64,000 nt of DNA from Clostridiales bacterium UBA4039 (GTDB lineage: Bacteria > Bacillota > Clostridia > Lachnospirales > Vallitaleaceae), in NCBI GenBank assembly GCA_002382805.1, contig DGAD01000007.1:1-64000 (forward strand), written 5' to 3'. The position numbers and the translations under genes are program-made. The notes under the pieces are model-generated. The model had not been told where the DNA came from, did not search any database, and saw nothing but the letters and a program-made list of their open reading frames with translations. Shown one piece after another: positions 8,773-17,964 of this stretch (position 1 is its first letter; each line of letters opens with the position of its first letter).

Positions 8773-9885
8773 ATGTATGAGCACATTTTAAAGTATCGAT
8801 TGAAGTGTTTGCTAAGAGATAAGGATAATATGTTTTGGATTTTTGTTTTTCCAATTGTATTAAGTACTCTCTTATATATGACACTGAATAATATCGGGAA
8901 TCAAGAAGCCTTCCATAAGATACCGGTTGGATTGGTTGCCTCTGAACAATCACAAGAGGTTGACCAACTTATAGGCGCGACAGACCTGATTGAATTTAAA
9001 CAAATGGAAGAGAAGCAGGCCATAGAAGCGCTCAAGGATGAAACTATTATCGGTTACGTACTTATGGAAAGTGATATGACCTTTGTTGTTCAAACAACAG
9101 GGATACAAGCGAGTCTCGTTCGGTTGTTCTTAAACCAGTATCAACAAACCGTAAAAACGGTTCATACGATTGCTCAAGAGCATCCTGACCAAATAGAGCA
9201 GGTGCTAGAGCAAGTGGGGACGCGACAGACATTTACCACAGAGGTTTCGGCGTCTAAAGCTGAACTTGACCCGATGCTTGTATTTTTCTTTGCTCTTATT
9301 GCGATGACATGCATGTATGGGGCATATCTAGGATTAAGAGAAGCTGTGGATATTCAAGCCGATTTATCGGATTTAGCGGCACGCGTTAATATAGCTCCGA
9401 TTCATAAGATCAAAACTTTCTTTTATAGTATTAGTGCGGCAATACTTATTCAAGTAGTTATTATGAGTGTTTTACTCGCATACATACATTTTGTCTTAAC
9501 GATTGACTTAGGTGAGCGAGGAGGATTAATCTATTTAACATCTATTCTTGGAAGTATTATGGGCGTTTTAGGTGGAGCATTTATTGGTACAGTGTTTAAG
9601 ACTTCAGAGAATATGAAAAGTGCTATTGTAACTGTACTTTCTCTAGTGGGAGGATTTTTATCAGGATTGATGGATTTTTCAATGAAATATGTCGTTGCTC
9701 AGAAAATGCCTATTTTGACGGTTCTAAATCCAGTTGGATTGTTGGCAGATGCTTATTATGCCCTATATGTGTTTGATGCCCTAGATCGGTATTGGATTAA
9801 TATCTTTTATATTATTGGGTTTATCATTATTTTCTTTTTGGGAACGTATGTGAATGTGAGGAGGCGAAAATATGCCAGTATTTAA
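8773..9885 (+). CDS. ABC-2 exporter permease subunit 1
   Basis: A 370-residue membrane protein with the standard ABC-2 design: one N-terminal span (NMFWIFVFPIVLSTLLYM), an extracytoplasmic domain of about 140 residues, then five spans from residue ~170 to the end. It starts at ATG 8773 after GAGGTGAAAAT, 10 bases behind the ATPase gene, and its end overlaps the second permease by 14 bases. It would pair with the product of 9872-11035 as a heterodimeric channel. Confidence 0.85.
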   Translation: MYEHILKYRLKCLLRDKDNMFWIFVFPIVLSTLLYMTLNNIGNQEAFHKIPVGLVASEQSQEVDQLIGATDLIEFKQMEEKQAIEALKDETIIGYVLMESDMTFVVQTTGIQASLVRLFLNQYQQTVKTVHTIAQEHPDQIEQVLEQVGTRQTFTTEVSASKAELDPMLVFFFALIAMTCMYGAYLGLREAVDIQADLSDLAARVNIAPIHKIKTFFYSISAAILIQVVIMSVLLAYIHFVLTIDLGERGGLIYLTSILGSIMGVLGGAFIGTVFKTSENMKSAIVTVLSLVGGFLSGLMDFSMKYVVAQKMPILTVLNPVGLLADAYYALYVFDALDRYWINIFYIIGFIIIFFLGTYVNVRRRKYASI

Positions 9886-11035
9886 ACTATGTATGCGTAT
9901 AATAAAACACAATCTTCCGGCATTGGGAATTTATTTAATTATATTTTTGGGGATAAGTGCAATTTTTGCAACAAATATGAGTAAAGAAGAAGACCCTGCA
10001 TTTAGCCAGTCTAAAATTCCAATGACTATTATTAGCGAAGAGGATTCTCCCTTGATTCAAGGGTTAAAAGAGCATCTTAGTCATGTGGCGGAATTTGTAG
10101 ATATAGATGATGAGACAGAGGCGATTCAAGATGCACTTTACTTTAGAGAGGTTATTTATATTCTTCGCATCCCCAGTGGTTTTACACAAAACTTTATGCA
10201 AGGCAATTTTCAAACCATGGAAAAGACCGTTATAGAGGATGCAACCAATGTATATTATATTGATTTGGCCATTGAACAATACCTTAATACGGCTCGATTA
10301 TATGTAGGAGTGGAAGATATAGATGAATCCTTACTTGTAAATAAGGTGTTAGAGGATCTATCAGAGGAGATAGAGGTAAAGGTGACGACCCAGATATCTA
10401 ATCAAAGTACGCGTAACTTTACGATACAATACTTTAATTACCTAGCCTATGGATTGTTCAGCATCCTTATATTGGGAGTCGCATTTACCATGTTTATTCT
10501 CCATGATACAGATATTAAGAACCGAAATGCAAGTTCACCCATTCCAATTGGACGCATTGTTCGGGAACATATTTTGGCAAACATTGTTTTTGCGTTTGTT
10601 GTATATGCGTTCTTTCTTTTGGCCTTATTTGTTCTTGGGGTGCGTGAGTTTTCAGTGATGATGCTATTGTTTATGCTTAACGCATTTGTCTTTACCTTGT
10701 GCGCCTTAGGTATTAGTTTTGTTATTGGATCATTGGTGAAAAGCAAAGCAGCCATTCATGCAGTAGCCAATGTGATAGCATTAGGTCTTAGCTTTTTAAG
10801 TGGCGTGTTTGTACCACAATTTTTACTAAGTGATTCCCTGTTGAAGGTTGCAAGCTTTTCACCGGTATTTTGGTATGTTCGTGCCAATGAAACCATTGGT
10901 CAAATGTCAAATATCACGGCAGATCAACTGGTTATTCCTTTGCAAAGCATGGGAATACAGCTTGTTTTTGCGATGACGTTCTTAAGTATTGCCTTGGTTA
11001 TTGGTAAGCGTAAATGGGGATTGGAGCGTGCTTAG
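9872..11035 (+). CDS. ABC-2 exporter permease subunit 2
   Basis: A 387-residue membrane protein of the same ABC-2 design as its upstream neighbour: one N-terminal span (residues ~15-33), an extracytoplasmic domain to about residue 190, then five spans. A strong GAGGAGG lies inside the preceding gene before ATG 9872, so translation is coupled. Its stop lies 3 bases from the end of the convergent chemoreceptor gene and no hairpin is evident between them, so transcripts may run into each other. Confidence 0.85.
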   Translation: MPVFKLCMRIIKHNLPALGIYLIIFLGISAIFATNMSKEEDPAFSQSKIPMTIISEEDSPLIQGLKEHLSHVAEFVDIDDETEAIQDALYFREVIYILRIPSGFTQNFMQGNFQTMEKTVIEDATNVYYIDLAIEQYLNTARLYVGVEDIDESLLVNKVLEDLSEEIEVKVTTQISNQSTRNFTIQYFNYLAYGLFSILILGVAFTMFILHDTDIKNRNASSPIPIGRIVREHILANIVFAFVVYAFFLLALFVLGVREFSVMMLLFMLNAFVFTLCALGISFVIGSLVKSKAAIHAVANVIALGLSFLSGVFVPQFLLSDSLLKVASFSPVFWYVRANETIGQMSNITADQLVIPLQSMGIQLVFAMTFLSIALVIGKRKWGLERA

Positions 11036-11038
11036 AGC

Positions 11039-12757
11039 TTATAAGATTAATTCGTTCATGGTCTCGGTAAGTTCTTGAGTGATATGGTTTAATGCTTCGA
11101 TTTCAGAAGAAACATCATGTGCAGTACTATTTTGACTTTCAATACTATGGATAAGTTGAGCCGTAGATTCTTCGGTTTTGTCAAATAAAGCCTGTAGTTG
11201 AGAGATTTTTTCGGTGACGACATCCGAAGCGGCAGAGATTTCCTCAGTGGATGCATACACGCTTTGAACTTTTTGTGTCACATAATTTATGGACGTTGAG
11301 ATACCGTTGAACTTTGTCTCTACTTGATCAACTAGGTCGATTTCAGTCAAGATTTTTTCTTGGGTTTCATCCATGGATGTTCGAGTTATTTGAATGCTGT
11401 CTTGAATCTCATGGATGAGCGATGCAATATTATCGGCCTGTTTTGCAGAACTTTCAGCGAGGATTCGGACTTCGTTAGCAACAACAGCAAACCCTTTTCC
11501 GTGTTCACCAGCTCGAGCAGCTTCTATTGATGCGTTAAGTGCGAGGAGATTCGTTTGAGCTGCGATAGCAGTAATGGCATCGACGATACTGTTAATGGTG
11601 TCGGATTGATCTTTAAGTTTTAACACATGCGTATTGGTCTCTTGAACTTGTCGAACAGTATCTTTTACGGACATTTTCATAGAGGCCATTGTTTCTTTTC
11701 CTGTATAGGCATGTTCGGAGGCTTTTAATGCTTCTTCTGTTACTTCTTGAGCATGAAGTGCAACCTGAGCAATGGTGTCATTAATTTCAAGAACTTGGCT
11801 CGAGACTTCTTGAGTAGAAGCCATAAGTTGGTCTTCAATTTCTCGCTCGTGGGCAATAGCATTATGGACGAGGGAACTATTTTCTTGAATCACGTGGTTG
11901 ATTTTTCCAAACTGAACACTGGTTTGGACTAATCGCTGCGTTGTCGTTTGAATAACTAGCATAAAGTTGTGGATGGTATCAAGTAACTGATTCATATTTG
12001 TTGACAAATGCCCGATTTCATTATTACTTTCGATTTGAATTCTTTGGGTCAAGTCGCCTTTTAGATTGGCAACCTCACCTGTTTTGGTTACGAGACGTTC
12101 AAGATCACGGGTTTCTTTCTTGACGATAAAGCGAATCAGAACTACGAGAATAAGAACAATAAGTAAAAGCAGTATTCCAAGAATCGTTGATAGTGCCATG
12201 AGTATGGAGCGAATGATTGTCGTAGACAAGCTAACAAAGGCAACAGCTAATCGCCCTTGACTGTCTTCTAGTGGGAAGTAAAAATCAATCGTATGCCCGT
12301 TGAGAATATGTTCTTTTCCAAAATCTGTAGCTTGAATTTCCCCTGTTTCAAAAGCCATTAAAAGCTCTTTAGAAGGAGTGGCAACGAGCTCACCTGTTTC
12401 ATAATTTTTGTTTTCATCAGCACCAAATAGGTAGACGAGTTCCCCGTCTTTTTCCGTGATAATCATTAATCGGTTGGAGAGGTCTTTGGCGGAAGCATGC
12501 ATGTTATGAAACTCGTCTTTGAGTAATGCAAATTCTTGGCTCTGTGGGCTGCCTTCTTCCAATATTTTTGAGAAGTCCATGGTGCTGACCATAGATTGAA
12601 TTGTGTTGGCGGTTAACTCAAAACCGGTTTGTGCTAGGGAAGTAATATAAGAAAATGCAAAATTTGTAAAAACCATACTAATGATGCTAAAGACGATAAC
12701 GATAGAGAGACTAATTTTTAGAGTGAGTTGATTACGAAACTTTTTAGTTTTTTTCAT
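11039..12757 (-). CDS. Methyl-accepting chemotaxis protein
   Basis: A 572-residue transmembrane chemoreceptor. The first span is at about 12-34, a small extracytoplasmic sensor of roughly 145 residues (single-Cache-like size, no family named) follows, the second span is near 183-213, then a HAMP linker and a long helical signalling domain. The hairpin tip that contacts CheA/CheW is clear: [20 protein letters not shown] followed by [12 protein letters not shown]. The start at 12757 follows GAAAGGATC. It is monocistronic and divergent from the EAL/CheY/CheX operon. The ligand cannot be read from the sequence. Confidence 0.93.
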   Translation of the reverse strand: MKKTKKFRNQLTLKISLSIVIVFSIISMVFTNFAFSYITSLAQTGFELTANTIQSMVSTMDFSKILEEGSPQSQEFALLKDEFHNMHASAKDLSNRLMIITEKDGELVYLFGADENKNYETGELVATPSKELLMAFETGEIQATDFGKEHILNGHTIDFYFPLEDSQGRLAVAFVSLSTTIIRSILMALSTILGILLLLIVLILVVLIRFIVKKETRDLERLVTKTGEVANLKGDLTQRIQIESNNEIGHLSTNMNQLLDTIHNFMLVIQTTTQRLVQTSVQFGKINHVIQENSSLVHNAIAHEREIEDQLMASTQEVSSQVLEINDTIAQVALHAQEVTEEALKASEHAYTGKETMASMKMSVKDTVRQVQETNTHVLKLKDQSDTINSIVDAITAIAAQTNLLALNASIEAARAGEHGKGFAVVANEVRILAESSAKQADNIASLIHEIQDSIQITRTSMDETQEKILTEIDLVDQVETKFNGISTSINYVTQKVQSVYASTEEISAASDVVTEKISQLQALFDKTEESTAQLIHSIESQNSTAHDVSSEIEALNHITQELTETMNELIL

Positions 12758-12803
12758 AGTAAAAGATCCTTTCGTAAAGCATAGTTTTGTGTCAAATAGA
12801 ATG

Positions 12804-12830
12804 TGTAGCTTTATTTTTCTGAGCCGATAA
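12804..12830 (+). promoter_or_regulatory. Candidate sigma-28 (flagellar) promoter
   Basis: GCCGATAA at 12823-12830 is a perfect match to the -10 consensus of flagellar sigma factors (FliA/SigD). Exactly 11 bases upstream TGTAGCTT (12804-12811) matches TAAAGTTT at 5 of 8 places. It would drive the phosphodiesterase-CheY-CheX operon from about 12837, giving a 5' leader of about 110 bases. Confidence 0.5.
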
Positions 12831-12870
12831 ATAAAATAATAACACGAAAATTATAAAAAATGTTTAAAAT

Positions 12871-12899
12871 TTGATTAAGGTTTTAGAATGGGTTATGAT
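12871..12899 (+). promoter_or_regulatory. Candidate sigma-A promoter of the phosphodiesterase operon
   Basis: TTGATT (12871-12876), a 17-base spacer and TATGAT (12894-12899) place a transcription start near 12906. This lies downstream of an in-frame ATG at 12888 and supports the ATG at 12945 as the true translation start. Confidence 0.5.
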
Positions 12900-12944
12900 A
12901 TACTTATATTGCTTAGTTTTTTCTTTGGGAAAAGGGGGGAAGCG

Positions 12945-14759
12945 ATGAAGGTAGTTGAGTATGATGAACGAATTTATCAGCGGATTGAAGAAAAGTTTGA
13001 TTGGATTTTACCTTATGCAACTGTGATTTCATGGCTTTCTGCTTTGGCAATAGCTTTTACAGATATTCCGAACTATTTTGTATATATTGATGGGATTGTC
13101 GGATTAGTGCTCTTAGTTGTATATCTTAATCGTCGACGCTTGAGTCGTGAAGTCAAAGTAAGCATTGTTATTGCCATGGCTATGGCGATAGGGATTATAT
13201 CGTTTACCGATGGTGGCTTTTCAAGTGGTGCAATTGCACTTATCCTTGTTAGCAATGGAATGGCGATACTTCTATTGGAAAAGGAACAAAGCTTTGTCAT
13301 TGCGGTGCTTTCAGTGTTGAGCCTTTTTGGGCTATGGTTTTGGTCGTGGAAAACAGATTTTTTGACACCAGCCAAAATGCATGCGGGTATATGGATCATC
13401 CAAATTTTACTGGTAAGCCTCTTTGTTTTCATCTTTCGCTTTGCAGCATATGCCATTCGCAACCAACTTTTAGAAAAAATACATGCGTTAGAATCTTCAA
13501 TGGCTTATGCGAATCAATTAGCGTATTATGACCAATTGACCAATTTGCCAAATTACATGGCTTTTACTCAATTCATAGAAGAAAGCCAAGAAAAACAGCC
13601 GTTAGTAGGTTGGATTATTGTCTTAAGTTTTAAAAACCTTCATATCATTAATTCGGTGTATGGCGCAAAGATTGGAGACCGTATATTAATACGTGCAACA
13701 CAATACATTCAAGAGACCAATACAAGCGGCGAACTGCTTGCTCGAGTAGAAGGAAACCAATTTATTTTATGGATACCTAGGGAAGAGCAATTGAGGAACA
13801 CACTAAATCGTATAGACAAGCAACTTATGCAAGCGTTCGAAGATGAGAATCTATCCAACCTATTGGGGTATTACCTTGGGTATGCACAACATACACAACA
13901 AGATGGAGGTTTTGAAGGGACATATCAAAAAGCCCTCTTAGCCATGACATATGCCAAGTACTCAAAAGCTGAGAATATCATGGCATATAATGTAGAGTTT
14001 GAGGAAAAATTAAAACGTGATACGTATTTAATGGAACAACTTAAAAAAGACTTAGTTGATTTTTCGAATTTTAAAGTGCTATATCAAACTCAAAATCATG
14101 TAGATTCACATCAAGTGGTTGGTTTAGAAGCTTTGTCCAGATGGTCGACCAAGACATATGGCCCTATATCAGCACGAGAATTTGTTAATTTTATTGATCA
14201 AATTGGATTGCATCGTGAGTTTGGATACTTTGTACTTAATCAAGTGATGCTAGATTATGCTAAGCTGACACAGAAATTTTCGAGGGATATAACCGTTTCA
14301 GTTAATATTGAGCCGACATATTTAATGGATGCGCGCTTTTTGCTAGATGTTGAACATTTATTGCAAAAACATAATTTTAAGGGAAGTCAACTCATTATTG
14401 AGATTACGGAAAGTGTTGCTATGAATGGGATTGAAAAGGTGAACCAAATTTTACGTCCGCTACGTGAAGTAGGTATACAGATTTCTCTGGATGATTTTGG
14501 AACAGGTTATTCTGCCCTCAATTATTTGGTTAATCTTGAAGTAAATGAAGTGAAGATAGATAAGATGCTCATTGATTCTATTGCATCCAACACTAAGGGA
14601 AAGGTAATGTTAAAAACCCTTAAAGATCTGGCACAGGAGTTTGAGTTACGCCTTATTGCGGAAGGGGTTGAGACCGAACAACAGTATCAAGTAATTCGAG
14701 ACATTGGGTATAAGATTATACAAGGATATTATTTTTCTAAACCAGAAGATATGGTATAA
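12945..14759 (+). CDS. Membrane GGDEF(degenerate)-EAL c-di-GMP phosphodiesterase
   Basis: A 604-residue protein: about six spans (residues ~20-180), a GGDEF-like domain (~190-350), then an EAL domain (~365-604). The GGDEF signature is replaced by VEGNQF, so cyclase activity is unlikely; it may serve as a regulatory domain. The EAL domain keeps its catalytic set: EAL at 395-397, NIEP, the ITES glutamate, DDFGTGYS at 516-523, KID, AEGVET and QGYYFSKP, so hydrolysis of c-di-GMP to pGpG is expected. Start ATG 12945 has AAGGGGGGAAGC directly upstream. CheY- and CheX-like genes follow in the same operon. Confidence 0.92.
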   Translation: MKVVEYDERIYQRIEEKFDWILPYATVISWLSALAIAFTDIPNYFVYIDGIVGLVLLVVYLNRRRLSREVKVSIVIAMAMAIGIISFTDGGFSSGAIALILVSNGMAILLLEKEQSFVIAVLSVLSLFGLWFWSWKTDFLTPAKMHAGIWIIQILLVSLFVFIFRFAAYAIRNQLLEKIHALESSMAYANQLAYYDQLTNLPNYMAFTQFIEESQEKQPLVGWIIVLSFKNLHIINSVYGAKIGDRILIRATQYIQETNTSGELLARVEGNQFILWIPREEQLRNTLNRIDKQLMQAFEDENLSNLLGYYLGYAQHTQQDGGFEGTYQKALLAMTYAKYSKAENIMAYNVEFEEKLKRDTYLMEQLKKDLVDFSNFKVLYQTQNHVDSHQVVGLEALSRWSTKTYGPISAREFVNFIDQIGLHREFGYFVLNQVMLDYAKLTQKFSRDITVSVNIEPTYLMDARFLLDVEHLLQKHNFKGSQLIIEITESVAMNGIEKVNQILRPLREVGIQISLDDFGTGYSALNYLVNLEVNEVKIDKMLIDSIASNTKGKVMLKTLKDLAQEFELRLIAEGVETEQQYQVIRDIGYKIIQGYYFSKPEDMV

Positions 14760-14782
14760 TAAGTGTATAGGAGGGTTTTAAT

Positions 14783-15154
14783 ATGGAGAAGAAAATTTTA
14801 TTATGTGATGATTCGATAACAGTACGCAAAAAACTTATTCAGTCGTTAAAGTCTATTATTGATTGTGAAGTCATTGAAGCAACCAATGGAGAGGAAGCTG
14901 TAACACTTTATATTAATAACAAGCCTGAACTTGTTTTTATGGATATCGTGATGCCGTTTATGGATGGACTGGAAGCGCTTGAAAATATTATGGATAAAGA
15001 TCCGAATGCAAAGGTTATTATGCTATCTTCTGTTGGAACAAAATCAAACCTTCAAAAGGCGTTAAAGTCTGGAGCGATTGATTTTGTTCAAAAACCATGG
15101 GAAGATGAGCGATTGAAAGTTGTTATTCAATCACATCTGAAGGAGGTAGAATAA
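14783..15154 (+). CDS. CheY-like single-domain response regulator
   Basis: A 123-residue stand-alone receiver. The acidic pocket is in LLCDDS (residues 5-10), the phosphoacceptor is in VFMDIVMPFMDG (near 52), the switch Ser/Thr in MLSSVG and the lysine in FVQKPW. It has no output domain, so it acts by protein contact, for instance at the flagellar switch or on the CheX-like neighbour. GGAGG precedes ATG 14783, 23 bases after the phosphodiesterase gene, and its stop overlaps the next start by one base. Confidence 0.92.
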   Translation: MEKKILLCDDSITVRKKLIQSLKSIIDCEVIEATNGEEAVTLYINNKPELVFMDIVMPFMDGLEALENIMDKDPNAKVIMLSSVGTKSNLQKALKSGAIDFVQKPWEDERLKVVIQSHLKEVE

Positions 15155-16041
15155 TGTTTAGTGCTTTTTTTGGTAACTACTTGTTAAATAAAGGGCGAGT
15201 TCAGCTGGAAGATATGAAACGAGTGCTTGAAGTGATGCATACCAAAAACCTCAAGCTGGGGGTACTAGCCATTAACTTGGGGTACATGACAGCAAAAGAA
15301 GTGGAAAATGTTCATGACAAGCAAGCGTTTATGGACAAGTATTTTGGAGAAGTTGCGATTGAACAAGGGTATTTAACAGAAGAACAGCTTGAAATACTTT
15401 TGGCAGAGCAAAAGTCAGAACGCCTAGTTCTTGCACAGACGCTTATTGAAGAAGGGATTATGACCTTAGAAGCATTTGAACAAGAGATTAATCTTTATAA
15501 GATTGAATATGGTCTTAATGATGACCAGTTTGAAGCAATACGTAATGGAGATGTACATGTTGTAGCAACTGCCTTTATGACTTTTGAAAAAGAAGAAAAA
15601 GTACAACAGTTTTATATTGAGTTTGTTACACTTTTTGTTAAGAACCTCATTCGATTTGTAGATAGCCATGTGAGCATTGATCGGGTTCAGCGTATTGATG
15701 AATTAGAATATCCACACTTGATATCACAGTATCTTGTTGGCGAAGATACCTTTTTTACAGCAGTTGGAGGATCTCAAGAAGTCTTTTTAAAACTAGCGGA
15801 AAAATATGCGACAACTTCATTTGAAGCTTTTGATGAATATGCCATTGATGCATGTCAAGAATTCTTAAATGTAACAACTGGGCTTTTTGCAGTTAACTTG
15901 TCCGACCAAGACATTGAATACACGCTTAAACCGCCAACCCATGTAACCGATGCTATCGTACGACCCAAAAATACTCTTTATCGGATTCCGGTACATTTAA
16001 GTCATGGAACGATTTATTTGATTGTAGGACATTTGGACTAA
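15154..16041 (+). CDS. CheX-like protein with N-terminal MshEN/GspE-N-like repeats
   Basis: A 295-residue soluble protein of two parts. Residues ~1-115 contain two related helical segments, the second reading FGEVAIEQGYLTEEQLEI then LLAEQ, which fits the h-G-x-x-h-h-x-x-G-h-h-x4-L-x3-L-x2-Q pattern of GspE/MshE N-terminal domains; some of these bind c-di-GMP, although the key Arg is absent here. Residues ~140-295 resemble CheX-type phosphatases, with CQEFLNVTTGLFAVN near 233-247 as the likely E..N helix and a closing beta-sheet. It begins one base inside the stop of the CheY gene after GGAGGTAG. Probable role: dephosphorylate or sense the adjacent CheY protein. Confidence 0.65.
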   Translation: MFSAFFGNYLLNKGRVQLEDMKRVLEVMHTKNLKLGVLAINLGYMTAKEVENVHDKQAFMDKYFGEVAIEQGYLTEEQLEILLAEQKSERLVLAQTLIEEGIMTLEAFEQEINLYKIEYGLNDDQFEAIRNGDVHVVATAFMTFEKEEKVQQFYIEFVTLFVKNLIRFVDSHVSIDRVQRIDELEYPHLISQYLVGEDTFFTAVGGSQEVFLKLAEKYATTSFEAFDEYAIDACQEFLNVTTGLFAVNLSDQDIEYTLKPPTHVTDAIVRPKNTLYRIPVHLSHGTIYLIVGHLD

Positions 16042-16073
16042 GACAAAAAAATAGAATAAGAAAAATATAGATC

Positions 16074-16109
16074 AGGTGTATCTGGGAGAGGCTTCCGGGT
16101 ACATCTTTT
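16074..16109 (+). terminator. Terminator of the phosphodiesterase-CheY-CheX operon
   Basis: A 12-bp RNA stem with three G-U pairs (16074-16085 with 16095-16106), 9-base loop, followed by TTT. It lies 33 bases after the CheX-like stop. Confidence 0.7.
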
Positions 16110-16154
16110 GTTATTCTAGAGGAAAGTGAACTCCATAAAAATTTTGCTTTTTTA

Positions 16155-16184
16155 TAGACCCGAAGTTCATTATAGTGATATAAT
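16155..16184 (+). promoter_or_regulatory. Candidate promoter of the diguanylate cyclase gene
   Basis: A perfect TATAAT at 16179-16184 is preceded after 18 bases by TAGACC (16155-16160), a partial -35. A further TATAAT-like element is at 16193-16198. Confidence 0.35.
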
Positions 16185-16223
16185 TAATACACTATAATGA
16201 AAGAGTTGATGAGGAGATTATAG

Positions 16224-17939
16224 ATGAAGAGGAGATACAGATTTACCTTAATATTCGTTGGTTTATGCATGTTTTTAACCTATGCAGGTTATTATCTTAT
16301 ACAAGATGGAAGTGCGCTTACTGTGGATACTCAAGCGACGCAAGGTGCGATCGTTTTGGAAAAAATTGATACCCAAGATATTATTGCAAAACTAAATGGT
16401 GAGTGGAAGTATTATGATGGGAGGCGCAAGGATGAGGTTACGTCAGAAGATGCGTATGCCTTTGTTTCTATTCCCGAAAACAAAAAAACAACACAAAATA
16501 AGCAGTTTTATCGATATGGAACCTATGTTTTAGAGGTTAGTGGATTAAAAGCGAATACAGCCTATGGGATATATTCTGGCAGCCAAGTGACAGCTTTTAA
16601 TTTATATGCAAACAATCATCTGGTGTTTTCAAATGGTGTGATGTCCGAACATCCTACGACGCACATCCCACAGTGGAAGCCAAAAGCAGGCACAATCTAT
16701 AGTGATGCAAATGGTCGCCTTGAACTGGTCGTTGAGATTAGCAATTACGAGTATATGGATGGCTTGTTTTGGTCTCCAATGCACATTGGCAAGCCGGACT
16801 TGATCTTTAACAATTATTATAACAAGCGTGTTGTGGATGTCGCGTTTTTATTAGGGTTTTTAGTGATTTTTTTAGTTCTGGTTAGTTTTTACTTTATTAT
16901 TAAGTATGATTCAGGTGTCATATATCTTGCGATGCTATTAATGATTATGTTTACCCGATTATTGGTAACATCAAGTCGACCGATCATGTACTTAGGTTCA
17001 GGAATATCATGGAATTTACTTGTACGATTGGAATATATGAGTGGTTATATGATTTTACCTGTTTTTATATTGATTATCCTTAGTCGTACCCCTTATTTAA
17101 AAAAGCGCTGGATTCAAAAAGTGGTTTTTACGGTATGTGTTTTTATTGCGTTTTTCGTCGGGGTGAGTGACCATGATATATATAGTCAATTTTTAGAAGT
17201 GTATTTGTGGATTGCTTTTTTGAGTGTTGTTGGATTAATGATGATATCCTTTCGCCATAATTGGTATAATCGCTTTCTTAGGAATATGTTTTTCTTGATT
17301 TTAGTAAACTTTTTACTGGCGCTTGTTCTAGAACTTCTAGGAAAGCCGATATCCTATGTTCCGGTTGCTATTTTTAATGGCGTTGTTGGTGGAACCGGAA
17401 TCGTCCTTAATAGTTTTGTCAGCAAAATCAAGGAGAATGAACTTCTTGCTATGAGTGCCATGATAGATCCTTTGACAGGGTTATATAATCGTTTGTATTT
17501 TGATGAGCTGAGCAAGGAGTCATTTGAAGAATTAAAAGCCCATGAGTTATATGTTTTGTTTTTAGATTTAGATGGATTTAAGCTTATCAATGACACATAT
17601 GGGCATGATGAAGGCGACTATATTCTTCAGACGATTAGTCGACGGTTGCGACAATCTGTAAGAAGCGATGATATTATTATTCGCTATGGAGGGGACGAGT
17701 TTATTATTCTTCTGAATCTGCATAAAGAAGAGGACATAAAAAAAGCGGCAAAACGCTTGCTACATCAAGTAACGATTGTTGAAGAAAGTAGTGATAAACA
17801 ATATAAATTAAGTGCAAGTATCGGTATTGCCCATTATGATCTTAGCAGTGGCTATTCTCTTGAAGAGTATGTAAAGTTAAGTGATCAAGCAATGTATAAA
17901 GTCAAGGAACAAGGGGGAGGCTCGTATGCGATTGTATAA
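16224..17939 (+). CDS. 7TMR-type diguanylate cyclase (GGDEF)
   Basis: A 571-residue membrane enzyme making c-di-GMP from GTP. After an N-terminal span (7-25) comes a ~175-residue extracytoplasmic beta-rich domain of jelly-roll look (LNGEWKYYDGR..., YVLEVSGLKANTAYGIY), then about seven spans between residues ~203 and 395, then a GGDEF domain. This matches 7TMR-DISM receptors, whose extracellular part probably binds a ligand such as a carbohydrate. RYGGDEF (GGDEF at 489-493) is intact, and RSDD at 480-483 sits five residues before it, the correct place for the RxxD inhibitory site, so product inhibition is expected. GAGGAG precedes ATG 16224. Monocistronic. Confidence 0.92.
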   Translation: MKRRYRFTLIFVGLCMFLTYAGYYLIQDGSALTVDTQATQGAIVLEKIDTQDIIAKLNGEWKYYDGRRKDEVTSEDAYAFVSIPENKKTTQNKQFYRYGTYVLEVSGLKANTAYGIYSGSQVTAFNLYANNHLVFSNGVMSEHPTTHIPQWKPKAGTIYSDANGRLELVVEISNYEYMDGLFWSPMHIGKPDLIFNNYYNKRVVDVAFLLGFLVIFLVLVSFYFIIKYDSGVIYLAMLLMIMFTRLLVTSSRPIMYLGSGISWNLLVRLEYMSGYMILPVFILIILSRTPYLKKRWIQKVVFTVCVFIAFFVGVSDHDIYSQFLEVYLWIAFLSVVGLMMISFRHNWYNRFLRNMFFLILVNFLLALVLELLGKPISYVPVAIFNGVVGGTGIVLNSFVSKIKENELLAMSAMIDPLTGLYNRLYFDELSKESFEELKAHELYVLFLDLDGFKLINDTYGHDEGDYILQTISRRLRQSVRSDDIIIRYGGDEFIILLNLHKEEDIKKAAKRLLHQVTIVEESSDKQYKLSASIGIAHYDLSSGYSLEEYVKLSDQAMYKVKEQGGGSYAIV

Positions 17940-17964
17940 AAAAACGCTCTTTATATTAAGGGCG
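17938..17964 (-). terminator. Terminator of the mscS gene
   Basis: On the minus strand a 7-bp stem (17964-17958 with 17951-17945, one G-U pair) is followed by seven Ts (17944-17938). It overlaps the last codons of the channel gene and the tail of the convergent cyclase gene. Confidence 0.65.

Noticed and set aside
12888..12944. Upstream ATG at 12888 as start of the phosphodiesterase
   Set aside because: It lies within the spacer of a sigma-A promoter and has no ribosome site; ATG 12945 has AAGGGGGGAAGC.
13570..13790. Active diguanylate cyclase in the GGDEF-EAL protein
   Set aside because: The signature is VEGNQF rather than GGDEF, so the catalytic glycines and acids are missing.
16224..17939. 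Possible inactive cyclase because of the atypical N-terminus
   Set aside because: GGDEF and the RxxD site are both intact at the correct spacing.
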